Assembly: GCA_937995535.1 (NCBI GenBank) | Contig: CALKJU010000040.1 | Location: 78,178-142,177 of the forward strand | Length of the DNA stretch: 64,000 nucleotides | Reading direction: 5' to 3' | Source of the DNA: an uncultured Alphaproteobacteria bacterium | Lineage (GTDB): Bacteria; Pseudomonadota; Alphaproteobacteria; Geminicoccales; Geminicoccaceae | Shown: one piece after another, positions 43,046 to 52,681 of the stretch | Numbering within the stretch: position 1 is the stretch's first letter | Layout of the letters: each line of letters begins with the position of its first letter | Position numbers and translations under genes: made by a program | The notes under the pieces: generated by a model | Databases searched by the model: none | What the model was told of the DNA's origin: nothing | Seen by the model: the letters and a program-made list of their open reading frames with translations, nothing else

Positions 43046-45355
43046 ATGGGGCGCTTCGCGGTCGGCCAGCCTCTGCGCCGCAAGGAGGACGAGCGGCTCG
43101 TCACTGGCGGCGGGTCGTACACCGACGATCTGCAGGTCGCGGGCGCGCTGCACGCGGCGTTCGTCCGCTCGCCCCACGCCCATGCCGACATTCTCGCCAT
43201 CGACACCGCCACGGCCCGGGCGATGCCCGGCGTGGCGGCGGTGCTGACCGCCGCCGACTGCGATGCCGCGGGCCTCGGCCCTTTGCCCTGCCGCGCCCTG
43301 CCGCGCCACAACCGGGACGGCCGCCCGATGCCGGCCACCGAGCGGCCGGTCCTCGCACGGCGGCGCGTGCGCCACGTCGGCGATCCGGTGGCGCTGGTGG
43401 TGGCCGAGACCATGGCACAGGCGCGCGACGCGGCGGAAGCGGTGGAGGTGACCTACGCTCCCCGGCCGGCGGTCACCGACCCGGTCGCCGCGCTGCGTCC
43501 TGGCGCCCCCGAACTGTGGCCGGAAGCGCCGGGCAACCTCGCGCTCGACTGGGAGGCGGGCGACGCCGCCGCGGTCGATCGCCTGCTCGCCGCCGCCCAT
43601 CACGTGACGCGGGTCGAGCTCGTCAACAACCGCGTCGTCCCCAACCCGCTCGAGCCGCGCGGCTGCATCGCCACCTATGACGCGGCCACCCAGAGCTACA
43701 CGCTGCGCACCGGCGGCCAGGGCGTGCACAGCATGCAGTCGGTGCTCGCCGACGAGGTGCTCAAGGTGCCGAAGGAGCGGCTGCGCGTCGTCCAGGCCGA
43801 CGTCGGCGGCGGCTTCGGGATGAAGATCTTCGTCTTTCCCGAGTACCCGGGGTGCCTCCTGGCGGCCCGCCTGACCGGCCGGCCGGTCCGCTGGATCGCC
43901 GAGCGCCAGGAGAGCTTCCTCAGCGACTCCCACGGCCGCGACCATGTCACGACGGTCGAGATCGCGACCGACGCCGACGGCCGGATGATCGCCCTGCGCG
44001 CCTCGGCCGTGGCCAATCTCGGCGCCTATCTCTCGCAGTTCGGACCGTTCATCCCGACCGACGCCGGGGCCAAGATGTACGCCGGCGTGTACCGCTTCGC
44101 GGCGGTCCACTTCCAGGTCCGGCTGGCCTACACCAACACGGTGCCCCTCGATGCCTATCGCGGCGCCGGCCGGCCCGAGGCGGCCTATGCGGTCGAGCGG
44201 GCGGTGGACGCGACCGCGCGCGAATTGGGCCTCGACCCGGCCGAGCTGCGCCGCCGGAACTTCATCCCGCCCGAGGCGATGCCCTACCGCACGGCGCTGC
44301 AGACGACCTATGACAGCGGCGAGTTCGCCCGGCTGCTCGACGCCGCGCTGGAGCGCGCCGACGTCGCCGGCTTCGCCGCGCGCAAGGCGGCCGCCCGGCG
44401 CCTGGGGCGGCTGCTCGGCCTCGGCATCGCCTACTATGTCGAGCAGTGCGCCGGGGGTGCCGACGAGACGGCGCGGATCGTCGTCGGCGGGGACGGCAAG
44501 GTGCGGCTGTTCATCGGCACGCAGAGCAACGGCCAGGGTCACGCCACCGCCTACGCGCAGATCCTCGCCGACGCGCTCGGTGTGCCGTTCGCGGACATCG
44601 AGACGATCCAGGGCGACACGGCACTGATCCCGACGGGCCGGGGAACCGGCGGCTCGCGTTCGGTCCCGGTCGGCGGGGTCGCCGCCCAGCGCGCCGCCAC
44701 AGCCCTGATCGACAAGGGCAAGGTGCTCGCCGCCGAGGCGCTCGAGGCCGCGGCGGCCGACGTCGCGTTCGCCGACGGCGTCTACCGGGTGCTCGGCACC
44801 GACCGGGAGATCGGGCTGGTCGCGGTGGCCCGCCTCGCCGGGCCGGACGGTCTCGACGCGGCGGCGGCATGGCAGCCGGCGATCGCGACCTTCCCGAACG
44901 GCTGCCATGTCTGCGAGATCTCGATCGACGCCGAGACCGGCGTGCCGCGGATCGAGCGTTACACCGTCGTCGACGATTTCGGCACGGTGATCAACCCGCT
45001 GCTGGTCGAGGGCCAGGTGCACGGCGGCGTCGGCCAGGGCATCGGCCAGGCGCTCTACGAGGAGACCGTCTACGATCCGGCGAGCGGTCAGCTCCTGACC
45101 GGGTCGTTCATGGACTACGCGATGCCGCGCGCGGCCGGCGTCCCGGCGATCGACTTCTCGATGATCCCGGTGCCCTGCCGGACCAACCCGATGGGCATGA
45201 AGGGAGCCGGCGAGGCCGGCGCGATCGGCGCGCCGCCGGCGGTGATCAACGGGCTGGTCGACGCGCTGGCGCATCTCGGCGTGCGCCACGTCGACATGCC
45301 GGCGACGCCGCAGCGGCTCTGGCGGCTCCTCCAGGCCCACCGCGCCACCGCCTGA
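43046..45355 (+). CDS. Xanthine dehydrogenase-family molybdopterin-binding subunit
   Basis: This 769-residue protein has the aldehyde oxidase/xanthine dehydrogenase two-domain form: an N-terminal a/b hammerhead domain (about 18-125, LVTGGGSYTDDLQV) and the molybdopterin-cytosine-dinucleotide domains (about 145-750). Diagnostic segments are VGGGFGMKIFVFPEY, DAYRGAGRPEAAYA and KGAGEAGAIGAPPAVIN, the last with the catalytic Glu. The active-site loop reads AYRGAGRPEA, not the AYRCSFR of true CO dehydrogenase, so it is a form II-type or carboxylic/aldehyde oxidoreductase subunit. No FAD or 2Fe-2S partner gene is adjacent; molybdopterin synthase genes moaE/moaD lie close by. Confidence 0.9.
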   Translation: MGRFAVGQPLRRKEDERLVTGGGSYTDDLQVAGALHAAFVRSPHAHADILAIDTATARAMPGVAAVLTAADCDAAGLGPLPCRALPRHNRDGRPMPATERPVLARRRVRHVGDPVALVVAETMAQARDAAEAVEVTYAPRPAVTDPVAALRPGAPELWPEAPGNLALDWEAGDAAAVDRLLAAAHHVTRVELVNNRVVPNPLEPRGCIATYDAATQSYTLRTGGQGVHSMQSVLADEVLKVPKERLRVVQADVGGGFGMKIFVFPEYPGCLLAARLTGRPVRWIAERQESFLSDSHGRDHVTTVEIATDADGRMIALRASAVANLGAYLSQFGPFIPTDAGAKMYAGVYRFAAVHFQVRLAYTNTVPLDAYRGAGRPEAAYAVERAVDATARELGLDPAELRRRNFIPPEAMPYRTALQTTYDSGEFARLLDAALERADVAGFAARKAAARRLGRLLGLGIAYYVEQCAGGADETARIVVGGDGKVRLFIGTQSNGQGHATAYAQILADALGVPFADIETIQGDTALIPTGRGTGGSRSVPVGGVAAQRAATALIDKGKVLAAEALEAAAADVAFADGVYRVLGTDREIGLVAVARLAGPDGLDAAAAWQPAIATFPNGCHVCEISIDAETGVPRIERYTVVDDFGTVINPLLVEGQVHGGVGQGIGQALYEETVYDPASGQLLTGSFMDYAMPRAAGVPAIDFSMIPVPCRTNPMGMKGAGEAGAIGAPPAVINGLVDALAHLGVRHVDMPATPQRLWRLLQAHRATA

Positions 45356-45368
45356 TTTCGCAACCGCC

Positions 45369-45959
45369 TCAGACGGGGATCTCGGCGCCGCGGCCGACCC
45401 GACGGATCATCTCGATCAGCTCCGGCTGGGTTCGCGCCTGCCGGCGATAGAAGTCCGCGAGCGCCGCGCGGAGCCGCCCGCGGCGGCCGAGGATCTCGTC
45501 GGCGAAGCCGATCATCCGCGAGTTCGGCCAGGCCTGCGGGCGGATCACCGCCAGCCGCTCGAACACCGCCGCCTCGTCCTCGGGGTGCTCGCGGGCGAGG
45601 AGGATCGCCAGGGCCGCCGTCGAGCGCGACACGCCGGCGTGGCAGTGGATCAGAAGATGCTCGAGATCGTCACCGGCCGCGAGCAGCTCGTCGCCGAACC
45701 GGAGGAGCGCCGCCACATGCTCGGGTTGTGGCGCGTCGTAACCGGGATACTCGGCGATGACATCGTGGAAGCGCAGGGTCAGCCGATGGTGCCGCCGCCA
45801 GGCGCTGAACGCCGTCGGGTCGGGATAGCCGGGATCGAGGATCGACAGGACGTGCGTCACGGCCGGCTCGCGCGGTCCGTGCAGCTCGTCGAGCCCGCAC
45901 ACGGTCAGGCGCACGAGCCCGGTGCGCAGCGAGGGCGGAGCGTCCGGCGGCCGGTCCAT
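45369..45959 (-). CDS. Protein tyrosine phosphatase-like protein
   Basis: This 196-residue protein contains the PTP signature HCHAGVSRSTA, with Cys106 as nucleophile and Arg112 to bind phosphate. An upstream Asp in LSILDPGYPDP (about 39-49) may be the general acid. The rest is compact and all of the small DSP-like size class. It sits between the molybdenum enzyme and moaE and is co-directional with moaE (18 bp apart). The substrate is unknown. Confidence 0.87.
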   Translation of the reverse strand: MDRPPDAPPSLRTGLVRLTVCGLDELHGPREPAVTHVLSILDPGYPDPTAFSAWRRHHRLTLRFHDVIAEYPGYDAPQPEHVAALLRFGDELLAAGDDLEHLLIHCHAGVSRSTAALAILLAREHPEDEAAVFERLAVIRPQAWPNSRMIGFADEILGRRGRLRAALADFYRRQARTQPELIEMIRRVGRGAEIPV

Positions 45960-45977
45960 GGGTGATCGTCCGATGAT

Positions 45978-46439
45978 CTATGCGGCGGCGTGCTGCCAGC
46001 GGCGAGCGGCCGCCTCGTCGCTGTCGCGGGCGTCGACCCAGCGCTCGCCCTCGGCTGTCTCCTCGAGCTTCCAGAACGGCGCTCGCGTCTTCAGCCAGTC
46101 GATGAGGAACGCGCAAGCGTCGAGCGCGGCGGCGCGGTGTGCGGACGCCGTGAGGACGAGGACGATCGGCTCGCCGGGCAGCAGGCGTCCGCAGCGGTGG
46201 ACGACGAGCACGTCGTGCAGCGGCCAGCGCCGCCGCGCCTCGTCCTCGATGCGCCCGATCTCGGCCTCGGTCATGCCGGGATAGTGCTCGAGGGTCATCG
46301 CGGAGACCGGGGTACCGCCATGCTCGTCACGACAGACGCCGATGAAGCTGGCGATCCCGCCGCTGGACCGGCGTCCGGCGAGGAAGGCGGCGATCTCGGC
46401 CGCCGCGTCGAACGGCTCGGCCTGCACCCGCACGGTCAT
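45978..46439 (-). CDS. moaE: Molybdopterin synthase large subunit
   Basis: This 153-residue protein forms molybdopterin synthase with MoaD. It carries the MoaE pattern GIASFIGVCRDEHGG, TLEHYPGMTEAEI and the catalytic lysine region DWLKTRAPFWKLEE (lysines near residues 116 and 125). The enzyme adds two sulfurs to precursor Z (cPMP) in the cytoplasm. The moaD gene begins right upstream, with 4 bp between. Confidence 0.95.
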   Translation of the reverse strand: MTVRVQAEPFDAAAEIAAFLAGRRSSGGIASFIGVCRDEHGGTPVSAMTLEHYPGMTEAEIGRIEDEARRRWPLHDVLVVHRCGRLLPGEPIVLVLTASAHRAAALDACAFLIDWLKTRAPFWKLEETAEGERWVDARDSDEAAARRWQHAAA

Positions 46440-46443
46440 CGCC

Positions 46444-46698
46444 TCAGCCGCCCGTGACCGGAGGGAAGAACGCCACCTCGTCGCCGGGCCGAATCACCGC
46501 GTCCTCAGCGACGTAGGCCCTGTTGACGGCGAAGCGGACCACGCCCGGCTCGGCCAGCGCCTCGGCGAACCGCGGATGGCGTTCGCCCAACCATGCCGCG
46601 AGCGCACGCACGGTCGCGATCTCGCGCGGCGGATCGACCTCCTCCTCGGCGCGGCCGACCCGTTGCCGGAGCCAGGCGAAATAGCGGACCTTCAGCAT
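46444..46698 (-). CDS. moaD: Molybdopterin synthase sulfur-carrier subunit MoaD
   Basis: This 84-residue ubiquitin-fold protein starts at MLKVRYFAWLRQRVG, with a family core RHPRFAEALAE and AVNRAYVAEDAVIRPGDEVAFF. It ends in the thiocarboxylate motif VTGG, whose C-terminal glycine carries sulfur to MoaE. The start at 46698 is used because earlier ATGs belong to the pgsA-frame region. It lies eight bases after pgsA. Confidence 0.95.
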   Translation of the reverse strand: MLKVRYFAWLRQRVGRAEEEVDPPREIATVRALAAWLGERHPRFAEALAEPGVVRFAVNRAYVAEDAVIRPGDEVAFFPPVTGG

Positions 46699-46706
46699 CC
46701 CTTCGC

Positions 46707-47297
46707 TCACCGTGGCGCGGGCACGCCCTTGGGCGGGGTCGTGCGCGCTGGTTCGGCCAGCATGTGCCGCAACCCGGCCTGGAGATAGTCCCAGCCGGTG
46801 ACGAGCGTAAGGCCGGCGGCGACCCACAGGCCGACCCAGCCGATCCAGGCCACGGGCAGCCAGACGGGGCCGGCCTCACCGACGAGCAGGAAGCCGATCG
46901 CCACCATCTGCACCGCCGTCTTCCACTTGGCGAGGCGGCTGACCGGCAGCCCGGCGCGGACCTCGGCCATGTACTCGCGCAGCCCGGAGACCATGATCTC
47001 GCGCAGGACGATGACGAGCGCCGGAAGCAGCGGCGCCCGATCGAATCCGACCAGCATCACCACCGTGGCCCCGACGAGCAGCTTGTCGGCGACCGGATCG
47101 AGCCAGCGCCCGAACGGCGACTGCATCGCCCAGGCACGCGCCATGTAACCGTCGAGATAGTCGGTGGTCGCGGCGACGACGAAGACCAGGCAGGCGAACC
47201 ACCTTGCCCAGTCCCCCTCGACGTAGAACAGGGCGACGAGGACCGGGACGAGCAGCACCCGACTGACGGTGAGGAGGTTCGGGGGACTGCTCAGCAT
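46707..47297 (-). CDS. pgsA: CDP-diacylglycerol--glycerol-3-phosphate 3-phosphatidyltransferase
   Basis: This 196-residue membrane enzyme catalyses the committed step of phosphatidylglycerol synthesis. It starts at MLSSPPNLLTVSRV. The CDP-alcohol phosphatidyltransferase signature D-x2-DG-x2-AR-x8-G-x3-D-x3-D is complete in DYLDGYMARAWAM and SPFGRWLDPVADK (about 45-70). About five hydrophobic helices follow. It lies between uvrC (13 bp after) and moaD (8 bp before), a conserved alphaproteobacterial order. Confidence 0.95.
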   Translation of the reverse strand: MLSSPPNLLTVSRVLLVPVLVALFYVEGDWARWFACLVFVVAATTDYLDGYMARAWAMQSPFGRWLDPVADKLLVGATVVMLVGFDRAPLLPALVIVLREIMVSGLREYMAEVRAGLPVSRLAKWKTAVQMVAIGFLLVGEAGPVWLPVAWIGWVGLWVAAGLTLVTGWDYLQAGLRHMLAEPARTTPPKGVPAPR

Positions 47298-47310
47298 GGT
47301 CGTTCCGGTG

Positions 47311-49203
47311 TCAGCCGCCTTCGTGGAAATGGTCGTAGATCGCCTTTGCGACAGCCTTACTGACACCCGGCACCCGCTCGAGATCGGCGAGGCCGGCCTG
47401 GCGCACACCCTCGGCCGAGCCGAAATGGGTGAGCAAGGCCCGTTTGCGCATGGCGCCGATGCCCGCCACGCCGTCGAGCGCCGAGCGGACCAGCCCCTTG
47501 GCGCGCCGTCCCCGGTGCGTCGCCACCGCGAAGCGGTGCGCCTCGTCGCGCAAACGCTGCACAAGGTAGAGCACCGGGTCCTTCGGGTCCAGCGCGATCG
47601 GGTCGCGGCCCGGCAGGAACAGGCGTTCGCGGCCGGCATGGCGGTCAGGCCCCTTGGCCACCGCGACCACGGCGAGATCGGTCAGATCGAGCTCGCCCAG
47701 CGTCTCCAGTGCAGCGTTGAGCTGGCCTTGGCCGCCATCGATCAGCACCAGATCCGGCCAGGAACCGCCCTGCCGTTCCGGATCCTCGCGTACCAGCCGC
47801 TGGAACCGCCGGCGCAGGACCTCGCGCAGCATCGCATAGTCGTCGCCCGGCGCGAGTTCGGCGGTCTTGATGTTGAACGTCCGGTAGTGGCGACGCTCGA
47901 AGCCCTCCGGCCCGGCCACGACGAACGCGCCGATCGCGTGGCTGCCCTGGATGTGGCTGTTGTCGTAGACCTCGATCCGCGAAGGCGCCGCCGCGAGATC
48001 GAGCACATCCGCTAGCCGCTCGAGGAGCTGGGCGTGCGCCGAGGTCTCCGAGAGCCGCCGCGCCAGCGCGGCGCGGGCGTTGGCGAGCGCGATCTCAACC
48101 AGTTGGCGTTTGTCCCCACGCTGCGGCACGGCCAGCTCGACCTTGCGTCCGGCCTTCACCGCCAGAGCCTCCGCGAGCAGCGCCTGTTGCGGGGTGGCCG
48201 CGGCCAGGAGCACGAGACGCGGGGGCGGCCGCTCGGCATAGAACTGCGCGACGAACGCCTCGAGGATCTCACCGGGCCCGGCCTCGGCGGTGTGCGCCGG
48301 ATAATAGGCGCGGTTCCCGTAGTTGCGCCCCAGCCGATAGAAGAAGACCTGGACGCAAGCTTGTCCGCCCTCGACGGCGCAGGCGAGGACATCGGCGTCG
48401 CCGAGCGATTCGATGTTGATCCCCTGGCGGGCCTGGATGTGCGCCATGGCCTTGAGACGGTCGCGCAGGACGGCGGCGCGCTCGAAGTCGAGCTGGTCGG
48501 CGGCGCGCGCCATCTCGGCCTTGAGCCGGTCCTGCACCTCCTGCGAGCGGCCGCTCAGGAACGCCCGCACCTCGTCGACGATCCGGGCATAGCTAGAGGC
48601 ATCGATGCGGCCGACGCACGGGGCCGAGCAGCGCTTGATCTGATGCTGCAGGCAGGGGCGCGTGCGGGCGTGGAAGATGCTGTCGCGGCACGATCGTAGC
48701 GGGAAGGCCTTGAGCAGCGCGTTGAGCGAGTCGTTGACCGCGCCGGCCGACGCGAACGGCCCGAAATACTCCGTCCCCGGCCGCTTGGCACCGCGATGCT
48801 TGCCGATCAGCGGGAAGGCGTGGTCGGTGCGCAGATAGATGTAGGGAAAGCTCTTGTCGTCGCGCAGGACGATGTTGAAGCTCGGGCGCATCCGCTTGAT
48901 GAGGTTGGCCTCGAGCAGCAGCGCCTCGACCTCGGTCGCCGTCTGCACGAACTCCATCGATCGGGTGAGCGCGATCATCCGCTGGGTGCGGGCCGGCTGC
49001 GCCTGCGGCTTGCCGTAGGCGGCGACCCGCTTGCGCAGCGACTTGGCCTTGCCGACGTAGAGCACGTCGCCCTTCTCGTCGTGCATCCGGTAGACGCCGG
49101 GCGCATCCGGGAGGGTTGGGAGCAGCGCGCGGACCAGCGCGGCTCCCTTGAGCGGAGGCTGGCTCGGCGCGGTCGGCGGCAGATCGACGGAGGTGGCCGT
49201 CAT
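47311..49203 (-). CDS. uvrC: UvrABC excinuclease subunit C
   Basis: This 630-residue nuclease makes both incisions in nucleotide excision repair. Domains are the GIY-YIG nuclease (about 33-115, APGVYRMHDEKGDVLYVG), a UVR/UvrB-binding motif (about 205-240), the RNase H-like endonuclease (about 385-540, with VYDNSHIQGSHAIGAFVV and VLIDGGQGQLNAAL) and tandem helix-hairpin-helix elements (about 570-625, GVAGIGAMRKRALLTHFG). Length is standard. No LexA box is seen in the 73-bp upstream region. Confidence 0.96.
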   Translation of the reverse strand: MTATSVDLPPTAPSQPPLKGAALVRALLPTLPDAPGVYRMHDEKGDVLYVGKAKSLRKRVAAYGKPQAQPARTQRMIALTRSMEFVQTATEVEALLLEANLIKRMRPSFNIVLRDDKSFPYIYLRTDHAFPLIGKHRGAKRPGTEYFGPFASAGAVNDSLNALLKAFPLRSCRDSIFHARTRPCLQHQIKRCSAPCVGRIDASSYARIVDEVRAFLSGRSQEVQDRLKAEMARAADQLDFERAAVLRDRLKAMAHIQARQGINIESLGDADVLACAVEGGQACVQVFFYRLGRNYGNRAYYPAHTAEAGPGEILEAFVAQFYAERPPPRLVLLAAATPQQALLAEALAVKAGRKVELAVPQRGDKRQLVEIALANARAALARRLSETSAHAQLLERLADVLDLAAAPSRIEVYDNSHIQGSHAIGAFVVAGPEGFERRHYRTFNIKTAELAPGDDYAMLREVLRRRFQRLVREDPERQGGSWPDLVLIDGGQGQLNAALETLGELDLTDLAVVAVAKGPDRHAGRERLFLPGRDPIALDPKDPVLYLVQRLRDEAHRFAVATHRGRRAKGLVRSALDGVAGIGAMRKRALLTHFGSAEGVRQAGLADLERVPGVSKAVAKAIYDHFHEGG

Positions 49204-49276
49204 GGCCGCCTATGTGCGAAGTCGGCGCCGTCCGGTCAACGAGCGGCAAGGTCCGGGCCGAGATGCCGCCGGACCG

Positions 49277-50455
49277 CTAGCCGGCCCGCATGCCCTCGCG
49301 CACCGCCAGCGCCTTGAGCGGCGGGATGCTGTCGAGCGCGCGCAGGACGGCGCCACGGAGCAGCCGCGCCGGCAACAGATCGTTGGAGAACAGACGGTTG
49401 AGACCGTCGGTGAGGCGCAGGCGGCGCTCGTTGTCCCACCAGCGATCGCGCTCGTAGGCGAGCAGCACGTCCGGCGCGCCGATGTCCCGGTCGGCGCGGC
49501 GCGCCGCGACGAGCCTGTCCAGGAGCGCGGCGATGTCGGCCACGCCCATGTTGAACCCCTGTGCATGGATGGGATGGACGCCGTGGGCCGCATCGCCGAC
49601 GAGCGCCATGCGCGGCGCCACGTAGCGGCGGGCGTGCTGGGCGCCGAGCGGCCAGGCTGCGACCTTGCTGTCCAGGGCCAGCGCCCCGAGGACGCCTCCC
49701 GTCTCCCGATCCAGGCGGCGGAGCAGCTCGTCGGGAGCCGTGGCGGCGAGGGCGCGCGCGGTCGCCTCCGGCTCGACCCAGGTCACGCCGCATCGGCGCG
49801 GGCCGACCGGCAGCAGCGCCAGCGGCCCGGCGGGGCGCAGGCGCTCGCGCACGGCGTCACCGTGCGGCCGGTCGTGGCGCACGATGAAGGCGAGCGCCGC
49901 CTGTCCGTAAGCGGCGCGTGTGAGGTCGATGCCCGCCAGGTCACGGACGCGCGAACCGCGTCCGTCCGCCCCGATCAGAACCCTGCCACGCAGCCGCCGA
50001 CCGTCGGTCAGGGACACCACCACGGACGCACCGTCGCGCTCCCAGCCGGCGAGACTGCCCGTGACCCAAGCGGTCTCGCCGGCAGCGGCCAGGAAGCTCC
50101 CGGCGAGCGCCGCACGCAGGGCCGGTGACTCGACGCCGAAGGCGAAGAGATCGAGGCCAAGGCTCGCGGCATCGTACTCGACGCGCGCCCCGGCCGCCGG
50201 CTCGAGCACCTCGACGCGCCGCACCGGGTGGCCGACCGTGACGATGTCTGCCCAGATGCGCTGCGCGAGCGCCACGCGCCGGCTCCCGCCGAGCAGGGCC
50301 AGCGTGCGCCCGTCGGCGGGCGCGGCGCGCGCGGCGCCGGGCGAGCTCGGGTCGACGATCGCCACGGAAAGGCCGGCGCGCACCGCGGCAGCGCCGAGCC
50401 AAAGCCCGGCGTGCCCGCCGCCGATGATGACGAGATCGAGGATGCTCGGCCGCAC
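49277..50455 (-). CDS. UbiH/COQ6-type FAD-dependent monooxygenase
   Basis: This 392-residue enzyme starts at a GTG (VRPSILDLVIIGGG). FAD motifs are GGGHAGLWLGAAAVRAG (about 11-27), the DG segment GADGRGSRVRDLAG and the GD motif ALVGDAAHGVHPIHAQGFN. It belongs to the ubiquinone-biosynthesis hydroxylase group (UbiH/UbiF/UbiM) and likely hydroxylates the ring at C5, C6 or C1; UbiH versus a paralogue is undetermined. It is followed by 73 bp to uvrC in the same direction. Confidence 0.88.
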   Translation of the reverse strand: MRPSILDLVIIGGGHAGLWLGAAAVRAGLSVAIVDPSSPGAARAAPADGRTLALLGGSRRVALAQRIWADIVTVGHPVRRVEVLEPAAGARVEYDAASLGLDLFAFGVESPALRAALAGSFLAAAGETAWVTGSLAGWERDGASVVVSLTDGRRLRGRVLIGADGRGSRVRDLAGIDLTRAAYGQAALAFIVRHDRPHGDAVRERLRPAGPLALLPVGPRRCGVTWVEPEATARALAATAPDELLRRLDRETGGVLGALALDSKVAAWPLGAQHARRYVAPRMALVGDAAHGVHPIHAQGFNMGVADIAALLDRLVAARRADRDIGAPDVLLAYERDRWWDNERRLRLTDGLNRLFSNDLLPARLLRGAVLRALDSIPPLKALAVREGMRAG

Positions 50456-50509
50456 GGCCCGGATCCTATGCCGGCGCAGCCCGCCGGCGTCCAGTCGACC
50501 GCGCGCTGG

Positions 50510-51406
50510 TCAGGCCGGCACGGCGGTCAGCAACGCCGCCTCGGCCGGATCGCTGGCGCGCTTCATCAACGACACCCGCAACTTCTGCAGGGCACGATGC
50601 TCGATCTGCCGGACCCGCTCCTTGCTGATGCCGAGGCGAACGCCCAGCTCCTCGAGCGTCTTGCCCTCCTCGGCGAGCCGCCGCTCGCGGATGATCGTGC
50701 GCTCCCGTTCGCTCAACTCGGCCAATGACTGGGCGAGCCAACGCGAGCGCGTCTTGCCGTCGTGGGCCTCGGCCACGACTTCCTCGGGATCGGGCCGCTC
50801 GTCGGCGAGGAAGTCCTGCCAGGCATCCTCGCCGGTCGGGCTGATCGTCGCATTGAGCGACTGATCGCCGCCCAACATGCGCATCTCCATGTCCTCGACG
50901 TCGTGCACGGGCACGTCGAGCTCGGTGGCGACCCAGGCCCGCCCCTCGTCGGTCATCATCCCGCCGAGCCCGTCCTCGATCCGGGCCCGCAGCCGCCGCA
51001 GGTTGAAGAACAGCGACTTCTGCGCCGCGGTCGTGCCGGTGCGCACGACCGACCAGTTGCGCAAGATGAAGTCCTGCATCGCCGAGCGGATCCACCACGC
51101 GGCATAGGTCGAGAAGCGCACGTCGCGCTCGGGTTCGAAGCGGGCCGCCGCCTGCATCAGGCCGACCACGCCTTCCTGGACGAGGTCGCTCATCGGCAAC
51201 CCGTAATTCTTGAAACGGCTGGCCGTAGCCACGACGAGGCGCATGTAGGCGCGCACCAGCTCATGGAGAGCCTTCTCGTCGTTGTTGTTACGCCAGCGCC
51301 GTGCGAGATCGAGCTCCGACTCGCGGCTGAGCAGCGGCACGTTCATCGAGTCGCGGATCAGCTTGCGGTTCGCCCGCTGCGTGTCGATCGTCTCCGAGAT
51401 CGCCAT
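50510..51406 (-). CDS. rpoH: RNA polymerase heat-shock sigma factor sigma-32
   Basis: This 298-residue sigma70-family protein has region 2 (about 40-115, with DLVQEGVVGLMQAAARF and FSTYAAWWIRSAM), the RpoH box QKSLFFNLRRLR (about 128-140) that marks heat-shock sigma factors, and region 4 (about 215-285, TLEELGVRLGISKERVRQIE). It is of RpoH type rather than RpoD. GGAGG precedes the ATG. Alphaproteobacteria often have two RpoH paralogues; which one this is cannot be decided. Confidence 0.93.
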   Translation of the reverse strand: MAISETIDTQRANRKLIRDSMNVPLLSRESELDLARRWRNNNDEKALHELVRAYMRLVVATASRFKNYGLPMSDLVQEGVVGLMQAAARFEPERDVRFSTYAAWWIRSAMQDFILRNWSVVRTGTTAAQKSLFFNLRRLRARIEDGLGGMMTDEGRAWVATELDVPVHDVEDMEMRMLGGDQSLNATISPTGEDAWQDFLADERPDPEEVVAEAHDGKTRSRWLAQSLAELSERERTIIRERRLAEEGKTLEELGVRLGISKERVRQIEHRALQKLRVSLMKRASDPAEAALLTAVPA

Positions 51407-51539
51407 GCCTGCCTCCGGATCGCCCCGGAAACCGCGCGCAAGGACCGTTGGCGGGTCGGCGAGGCGCTGCTTCCTTCCTGCCGGTCTCTACGGAGACAAC
51501 GCTAGCCGGGATCAAATGTTCGCCATAATTACCGATTTT

Positions 51540-52637
51540 TCACGCCGCGAGGTCGGGGAACAAGGACGTGAGGCCGGCCTCGCTCGCCACGGCCACGCCG
51601 CGCTCGGTGATCAGTCCGGTGACGAGACGGGCCGGGGTCACGTCGAACGCCCAGTTGGCGACCGGGGTTCCGTCCGGCGTCACCTGCACCTCGACCAGCT
51701 CGCCGCCGGGCGCCCGGCCACGGACCCGGCTGACCTCGCCGCCGCCACGCTGCTCGATGGGCACCTCCTGGAGGCCGTCGCGGATCGTCCAGTCGATCGT
51801 CGGCGAGGGAAGCGCCACATAGAAGGGCACCGCGTTGTCATGCGCCGCGAGGGCCTTGAGATAGGTCCCGATCTTGTTGCAGACGTCGCCGGAGCGGGTG
51901 GTCCGGTCGGTGCCGACGATGCACAGATCGACCATGCCGTGCTGCATGAGGTGCCCGCCGACATTGTCGGCGATCACGGTGTGCGGGATCCCCTGATGCA
52001 GCAGCTCAAAGGCGGTGAGCGCCGCACCCTGGTTGCGCGGCCGCGTCTCGTCGACCCAGACGTGGACGGCGATGCCCGCCTGCTGGGCGCGGTAGATCGG
52101 CGCCGTCGCGGTCCCCCAGTCGATCGTCGCGAGCCAACCGGCATTGCAGTGGGTCAGCAGGTTGACCGGCTGGCCGCTCGGCTTGCGGGCGGCGATCTGC
52201 CGGATCAGAGCGAGGCCGTGCTCGCCGATCGCCCGGCAGATGGCGATGTCGTCGTCGCAGATCCGACGCGCGCGCTCGTAGGCCGCCGCGACACGCTCGG
52301 CAGGCAGCCGACCACGCAGATGCGCCCGCATCTCGTCCAGCGCCCAGCGGAGGTTGACCGCGGTCGGCCGGGTGCGCAGCAGGCGCGCATGGGCGCGGTC
52401 GAGCGCCTGGTCCGACGCGTCCTCGAGCAAAGCGAGGCAGATGCCGTAGGCGGCGGTGGCGCCGATCAAGGGCGCGCCGCGGACCAGCATCCGTTCGATC
52501 GCCAGCGCCGCGTCCTCGCAGGAGCGCAGCTCCGCGATCGCGATCTCGTGCGGCAGGCGCGTCTGATCGAAGGTCCGCACCGTGCGGCCGTCCTCGGCAA
52601 CCCAGATCGTCCGGTGGGGCTGGCCATCGATGAGCAT
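51540..52637 (-). CDS. mtnA: S-methyl-5-thioribose-1-phosphate isomerase
   Basis: This 365-residue enzyme converts methylthioribose-1-phosphate to methylthioribulose-1-phosphate in methionine salvage. It starts at [13 protein letters not shown], with AGGAGG upstream. Family motifs are [13 protein letters not shown] (about 53-65), [20 protein letters not shown] with the catalytic Cys, [20 protein letters not shown] with the catalytic Asp, and [12 protein letters not shown]. No other methionine-salvage gene is in the window. The eIF2B-like group shares the fold, but these motifs fit MtnA. Confidence 0.93.
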   Translation of the reverse strand: MLIDGQPHRTIWVAEDGRTVRTFDQTRLPHEIAIAELRSCEDAALAIERMLVRGAPLIGATAAYGICLALLEDASDQALDRAHARLLRTRPTAVNLRWALDEMRAHLRGRLPAERVAAAYERARRICDDDIAICRAIGEHGLALIRQIAARKPSGQPVNLLTHCNAGWLATIDWGTATAPIYRAQQAGIAVHVWVDETRPRNQGAALTAFELLHQGIPHTVIADNVGGHLMQHGMVDLCIVGTDRTTRSGDVCNKIGTYLKALAAHDNAVPFYVALPSPTIDWTIRDGLQEVPIEQRGGGEVSRVRGRAPGGELVEVQVTPDGTPVANWAFDVTPARLVTGLITERGVAVASEAGLTSLFPDLAA

Positions 52638-52681
52638 GCGGGCTCCTCCTTCGAGGTGGCGCGCCGGCCGGCGACCATCGC

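Noticed and set aside
51407..51539. Regulatory element in the AT-richer stretch between rpoH and mtnA
   Set aside because: Candidate hexamers (e.g. TAGCGT) lack a partner at 16-18 bp, and no sigma-32 or LexA consensus is visible. The stretch may still hold the rpoH promoter.
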